Assembly (NCBI GenBank): GCA_031272005.1 | Contig: JAISUQ010000127.1 | Location: forward strand, 1 to 7,053 | DNA from: Coriobacteriales bacterium | GTDB lineage: Bacteria; Actinomycetota; Coriobacteriia; Coriobacteriales; UBA8131 | Length of the DNA stretch: 7,053 nt | Direction: 5' to 3' | Shown: positions 4,036-7,053 of the stretch, piece by piece | How positions within the stretch are numbered: the first letter of the stretch is position 1 | Layout: every line of letters starts with the position of its first letter | The notes under the pieces: generated by a model | What the model saw: only the letters and a program-made list of their open reading frames with translations | Told to the model about the DNA's origin: nothing | Databases searched by the model: none | Position numbers and translations under genes: made by a program

Positions 4036-5413
4036 CTGGCTTGCGCCCTGTCACCCTGCGGGCTACAGCCAGCACCAACCGGGTCATTGCCGAGGCTATA
4101 ATCACGGCTACGGCCATGCAGCCGGCGACCATGAAGGCGGTGGCGCCATTCTCCGCCGCTGAACTGAAGTTGTTCTCGATGACGCCCAGCATCGTGCGGT
4201 AGAGCAGAGAGCCGGGGACGAAGGGGATGATGCCGGGCAGCAGGAAGACGGTCGTGGCATCCCTGCCGGCACGCGAGCCAAACTCCGAGAGCAACGCCAC
4301 CAGGCAGGTACCGACGAAGCAGGCCGCTATCACGCTCTGACCGCCTGAGACCATCAACTCAAAAACCAGCAACCCCACCGCGCCGATAGCGGCGATAGCC
4401 GGCAGCTGGCGGGTTGGGGCGTTGAAGATGATGCCGAAGCCGGTGGTGATGGCCAAGCCAAACAGCAGGTAGCACCACAGCGGATAGACGGTGGCAATCT
4501 CGATGGAGAGGCCCTCGCCGGCCATCGCCCAGATAGTCAGTTGGGCGCCGATACCACCGGCGATGGCAACGGCGCTGATCAGGGCCTCCAGCAGGTGGGT
4601 GACGCCGGACAAGGCATTGCCCGACAGGGCATCGCGGGCTGCCGTGACGATAGCCACACCGGGCATGAAGATGGTCACCGCCGAGACCAGCACTGCCGGC
4701 ATGTTGTTGCCGGGCAGCAGCAGGTCCAGCAATATCACCAGCACCGAAGCCAGAAAACAACTCAGAAAGATGCGGATGAACGGCGGCAGTTGCAGTCGGG
4801 CGATGGCGCTGGAGAGGCAGAAAGCTGCGCCGGAGACAAAGGCGGCGATGGCCATCTCCGGCACCGAGCCGCTATAGTAGGGCACGAATCCGGCGCCCAC
4901 CAGCATGGCGGCCAGCACCCGCAGTGGGAAGGGGTAAAGGCGGATGACCTTGATGGTTTTGAGTTTCTCGAAGCTGGCTTCCAGTTCGACCTGCGCCCCG
5001 GCCTGCTCCTCTCCGGGTGCTTTATCCACCGTTTCGCTCGGCGTTGCATCGGTGCCGCTGGCAGTGGCAGGGGCAGTGGCAGGGGCAGTGGCAGGGGCAG
5101 TGGCAGTGGCAGTGGCGCAGAGCGTCTGTGAGAAGTCGTTGACCGCCGAGATTTTCTTCAGGTTGACGTTGTTGCCATGGATGCGCTTGATGAAGGTGTG
5201 CATGTCGTTTTCGTCGCTGCCGCTGTCCAGCGACAAGAAGATGCCGGTAGGTACAACATAACACTCTGCATAATGGATGCCGCAGGCCTGACAGATGCGC
5301 AGGATGGTCTCCTCCACACGATAGACCTCGGCGCCGCTCTTCATGAGGATCTCGCCGGCAAACAGGGCCAGAATCAATACACGCTTTTGGTACAGGTCTT
5401 TCATGCCAACCAT
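4028..5413 (-). CDS. ThrE-type threonine/serine exporter family protein (fused YjjP-YjjB form)
   Basis: Polytopic membrane protein of the ThrE family, 461 aa, likely to export threonine, serine or another small metabolite. The N-terminal ThrE/DUF1212 half starts with a soluble part: KSGAEVYRVEETILRIC (25-41), then PTGIFLSL (55-62). Membrane segments begin near 164, and MPGVAIVTAARDALSG (250-265) is typical of the family. The second half (about 310-455) corresponds to the YjjB/ThrE_2 domain, with LLPGIIPFVPGSLLY at 391-405. About ten membrane helices are visible. Between residues 99 and 145 there is an unusual Ala/Thr/Pro-rich insertion encoded by a 12-bp minisatellite, at the junction of the soluble part and the membrane part. 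Start: ATG 5413 lies 11 nt after the upstream gene's stop; ATG 5404 is an alternative, and neither has a good ribosome site, so translational coupling is plausible. The stop converges on the PLP gene with an 8-bp overlap. Substrate is inferred from the family only. Confidence 0.88.
   Translation of the reverse strand: MVGMKDLYQKRVLILALFAGEILMKSGAEVYRVEETILRICQACGIHYAECYVVPTGIFLSLDSGSDENDMHTFIKRIHGNNVNLKKISAVNDFSQTLCATATATAPATAPATAPATASGTDATPSETVDKAPGEEQAGAQVELEASFEKLKTIKVIRLYPFPLRVLAAMLVGAGFVPYYSGSVPEMAIAAFVSGAAFCLSSAIARLQLPPFIRIFLSCFLASVLVILLDLLLPGNNMPAVLVSAVTIFMPGVAIVTAARDALSGNALSGVTHLLEALISAVAIAGGIGAQLTIWAMAGEGLSIEIATVYPLWCYLLFGLAITTGFGIIFNAPTRQLPAIAAIGAVGLLVFELMVSGGQSVIAACFVGTCLVALLSEFGSRAGRDATTVFLLPGIIPFVPGSLLYRTMLGVIENNFSSAAENGATAFMVAGCMAVAVIIASAMTRLVLAVARRVTGRKPAR
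4035..4073 (+). terminator. Possible stem-loop after the PLP enzyme gene
   Basis: GCTGGCT (4035-4041) pairs with AGCCAGC (4067-4073), and inside it GCCC (4045-4048) pairs with GGGC (4060-4063), with a 3x3 internal loop and an 11-nt apical loop. It begins at the last base of the PLP gene stop codon. No T-tract follows, so it is at best a weak intrinsic terminator. The same bases encode the C-terminus of the exporter. Confidence 0.25.
5061..5120. repeat. 12-bp minisatellite in the exporter gene (Ala-Thr-Ala-Pro units)
   Basis: Three exact copies of GCAGTGGCAGGG (5061-5072, 5073-5084, 5085-5096) are followed by two degenerate ones (5097-5108, 5109-5120). On the coding strand each perfect unit reads Ala-Thr-Ala-Pro. 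It produces residues 98-117 of the exporter. The 12-bp period keeps the frame, so copy-number change would alter loop length and not switch the gene off. Confidence 0.85.
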
Positions 5414-5424
5414 TGTAACCGAAT

Positions 5425-7053
5425 CTACTGTGAGAGAATGCGGCCGGCGACCAGGCGGTTGAGGTTGTAGTCGTACCAGCTGTCGGTGGAGGTTTCCAAA
5501 AACATGCTGTTTGGGTAGTCATTCCATTGGTTGAGGCTGTCATTGGCCTGCTTGCGGATGCTGGCATCCGGCGATTCAGCAGCGAGACGGGCCAGCGCTG
5601 GCACCGCGGCGTCGCCCAGCTCGCCGAACTGTGAGACATCCATGATCCTCGTCTCCTCGGCCAGGTAGCGATTGACGTTGAAGCCGGCAATCAGGGCGTC
5701 GCTGTTGGTTAGGGCCAGCGCCAGATAGAGCAGGATGGTGCAGATTACCGCCGGGCGGGCGGCGTTGAAGGCCTTGAGATGCCAGGCACTCAGCAGTACG
5801 AAAACCACCAGCAGCAGCAGCATGAAGGTGAAGGTGTAGATGCGCAGGCGGGAGAGGCCGTAGGTGTCGATGTAGAGCAGCATCTTGCTCATGGCGGTGA
5901 GCACCAACAGGCAGGTCAGGACGCTGATTGCGCCGCCGAGCAGGCGCAGGGCTTTGGGCCGCTGATTGGCGCTGCGGCGGGCGAAGAGCCAGGTGACGGC
6001 CAGTATCAGCAGGTTGATGAAGGCCACGCCGCAAAGCTCGAAGAAGCCCTGGCGGGCATACTGGGCATAGGTGTAACTGGTTGGCAGTTCACCAGCCAGG
6101 GCGGAGAACAGATAGCTGGCCATGGCGATGAAATATACTATATAGATAGCTATCAGCAGGCCGAGCGCTCCGTAGAGGGCTACGCAGGGCAGCTTGTGAG
6201 CGGCAGCAAATCCGCGCAGCAGGCCTTCGCTGCTGAGGTGGTCGCTGTGGTTGCGAAAGGCATTGCCGAAGACTGCACCGAAGATGAAACAGGCGATGGG
6301 CAAGCCCAACACCAGCTTGAAGACCCATTCCAGCAACTGGTTGGTATCCAGGTTGCTGGTCAGCCAGTCAACCAGTTGGGAGAAGCCATCATCAGAGGCG
6401 GCCAGCAGGCTGATTACCAAAAACAGCACAGGGATGGCTACCACCAGGCCGGCCAGGGCGATGAGGATTGGCGCCCAATTGGGGCGGGTGCGCTTGGCGG
6501 GTTTGGCGTCATCGTTGGTCAGCGCGCCGAACAGGCGGCTGAACAAGCGACCGAAGTTGGTCCAGGGGATAATCATCGTCTGGTTGATGAAATCACCGGC
6601 CAGCAGCAGATTGAGGTTGCGACCCAGTACTGTGCGGCAGGAACAAGCCAGCCAGAGCAGACAGAGGCAACCTTCGCTGAGAATCAGCAGGCCGTTGATG
6701 TCACGGTAGCCCCAGAGGGCATAGGGCAGACTGCCAGCTGTGGCTGCCGCCAGCAGCAGCAGACTGCGCCAGGTCTGGCGGATGCCCTTGGCCTGCAGGT
6801 AGGCAAAGGTCCAGGCAAGCAGCCAGAGGAAGAATAACGTGGTGCCGAGGCCATTGCCGGCCATCCAGATCAGCTGCCACTCCCAATAGCAGAAACCGGC
6901 GGCAATCAGGGCCAGGGCGTAAATGGCGTCAATCAGGCTGGGGCGCGGGAAACTGCGGCGGACAGGCCTGGGAGCAGGCGCTGGCGCTGGCATGGGGGCG
7001 GGCATGGGGGCGGGCATGGGGGCGGGCAGGGGGGTTGGCATGGGGGCGGACGC
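5425..7053 (-). CDS. DUF4153/DUF4173-type polytopic membrane protein, 5' end probably outside the window
   Basis: Integral membrane protein of unknown function. From the ATG at 7041 it reads 538 aa, but the frame stays open to the window edge and there is no ribosome site before that ATG, so the real start is probably beyond 7053. Residue numbers count from ATG 7041. A Pro/Ala/Met-rich, presumably cytosolic tail (1-24) is followed by basic residues and then about eleven membrane segments (first near 37-53, last near 430-447). Family-like motifs are SYTYAQYARQGFFEL (322-336), MLLYIDTYGLSRLRIY (387-402) and SDALIAGFNVNRYL (447-460). After the last membrane segment a soluble tail (about 460-538) includes DVSQFGELGDAAVPAL, a HEAT-like alpha-helical stretch, and WYDYNLNRLVAGRIL at the end. 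It lies 11 nt upstream of the exporter gene and is very likely co-transcribed with it. I know no established biochemical role for the family. Confidence 0.8.
   Translation of the reverse strand, partial: ASAPMPTPLPAPMPAPMPAPMPAPAPAPRPVRRSFPRPSLIDAIYALALIAAGFCYWEWQLIWMAGNGLGTTLFFLWLLAWTFAYLQAKGIRQTWRSLLLLAAATAGSLPYALWGYRDINGLLILSEGCLCLLWLACSCRTVLGRNLNLLLAGDFINQTMIIPWTNFGRLFSRLFGALTNDDAKPAKRTRPNWAPILIALAGLVVAIPVLFLVISLLAASDDGFSQLVDWLTSNLDTNQLLEWVFKLVLGLPIACFIFGAVFGNAFRNHSDHLSSEGLLRGFAAAHKLPCVALYGALGLLIAIYIVYFIAMASYLFSALAGELPTSYTYAQYARQGFFELCGVAFINLLILAVTWLFARRSANQRPKALRLLGGAISVLTCLLVLTAMSKMLLYIDTYGLSRLRIYTFTFMLLLLVVFVLLSAWHLKAFNAARPAVICTILLYLALALTNSDALIAGFNVNRYLAEETRIMDVSQFGELGDAAVPALARLAAESPDASIRKQANDSLNQWNDYPNSMFLETSTDSWYDYNLNRLVAGRILSQ
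6991..7050. repeat. 12-bp minisatellite in the DUF4153/DUF4173 gene (Pro-Ala-Pro-Met units)
   Basis: Three exact copies of CATGGGGGCGGG (6991-7002, 7003-7014, 7015-7026) are followed by a diverged unit (7027-7038) and a near-perfect one (7039-7050). On the coding strand a unit reads Pro-Ala-Pro-Met, giving the N-terminal tail of the membrane protein. The array runs close to the window edge and may continue beyond it. Each unit carries an in-frame ATG, so the true start cannot be decided from methionines here. Confidence 0.85.

Noticed and set aside
4541..5131. Plus-strand open frame ending in Gly/Ser/Arg repeats
   Set aside because: It is the shadow of the exporter gene; its repetitive end is only the reverse reading of the minisatellite.
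5779..6837. Long open frame on the plus strand, antisense to the DUF4153/DUF4173 gene
   Set aside because: The product is Gln/Gly/Glu-rich with no domain and arises from the codon pattern of a hydrophobic gene on the other strand.

Overview
The window is a compact stretch of GC-rich bacterial chromosome. It holds five near-complete protein genes plus the first codons of a sixth, and the only clearly AT-rich intervals are two divergent promoter regions. Strong AAGGAGG/GGGAGG ribosome sites, sigma-70-type promoters with 17-bp spacers, a probable leaderless transcript and a MetNI-type importer fit a bacterium such as a high-GC Gram-positive (Actinomycetota, e.g. Coriobacteriia, or a GC-rich Clostridia). 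This taxonomic placement is a guess. There is no rRNA, tRNA, CRISPR array, insertion sequence or phage gene.

Layout. (1) Positions 1-837, minus strand: an ABC transporter operon with a MetN-like ATPase (GTG start at 837) overlapping by one base the start of a probable permease gene (metI-like). (2) Positions 838-1040: a divergent control region with a very good metN promoter, two copies of CTTATAAGTTT and a ribosome site for the next gene. (3) Positions 1041-1889, plus strand: an NAD-type short-chain dehydrogenase. (4) Positions 1917-2735, minus strand: a stand-alone class II glutamine amidotransferase-fold hydrolase, converging on the dehydrogenase. (5) Positions 2736-2862: a second divergent control region with back-to-back promoters and a near-copy of the CTTATAAGTTT site. 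(6) Positions 2863-4035, plus strand: a cystathionine gamma-synthase/gamma-lyase family PLP enzyme. (7) Positions 4028-5413, minus strand: a fused ThrE-type amino acid exporter, converging on and overlapping the PLP gene by 8 bp. (8) Positions 5425-7053, minus strand: a DUF4153/DUF4173-type polytopic membrane protein, 11 nt upstream of the exporter gene in the same operon; its 5' end is probably outside the window.

How the genes may work together (inference). The importer, the C-S-active PLP enzyme and the amidohydrolase suggest uptake and processing of sulfur amino acids or their gamma-glutamyl/S-conjugates, with the ThrE protein as an amino acid export valve. The shared 11-bp site in both divergent promoter regions hints that the importer, dehydrogenase, amidohydrolase and PLP enzyme could form one regulon. 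The most notable points are this shared site, the unusual Lys in place of the oxyanion-hole Asn of the amidotransferase, its likely leaderless mRNA, and two independent 12-bp minisatellites that encode Ala/Pro-rich segments in the two adjacent membrane protein genes.
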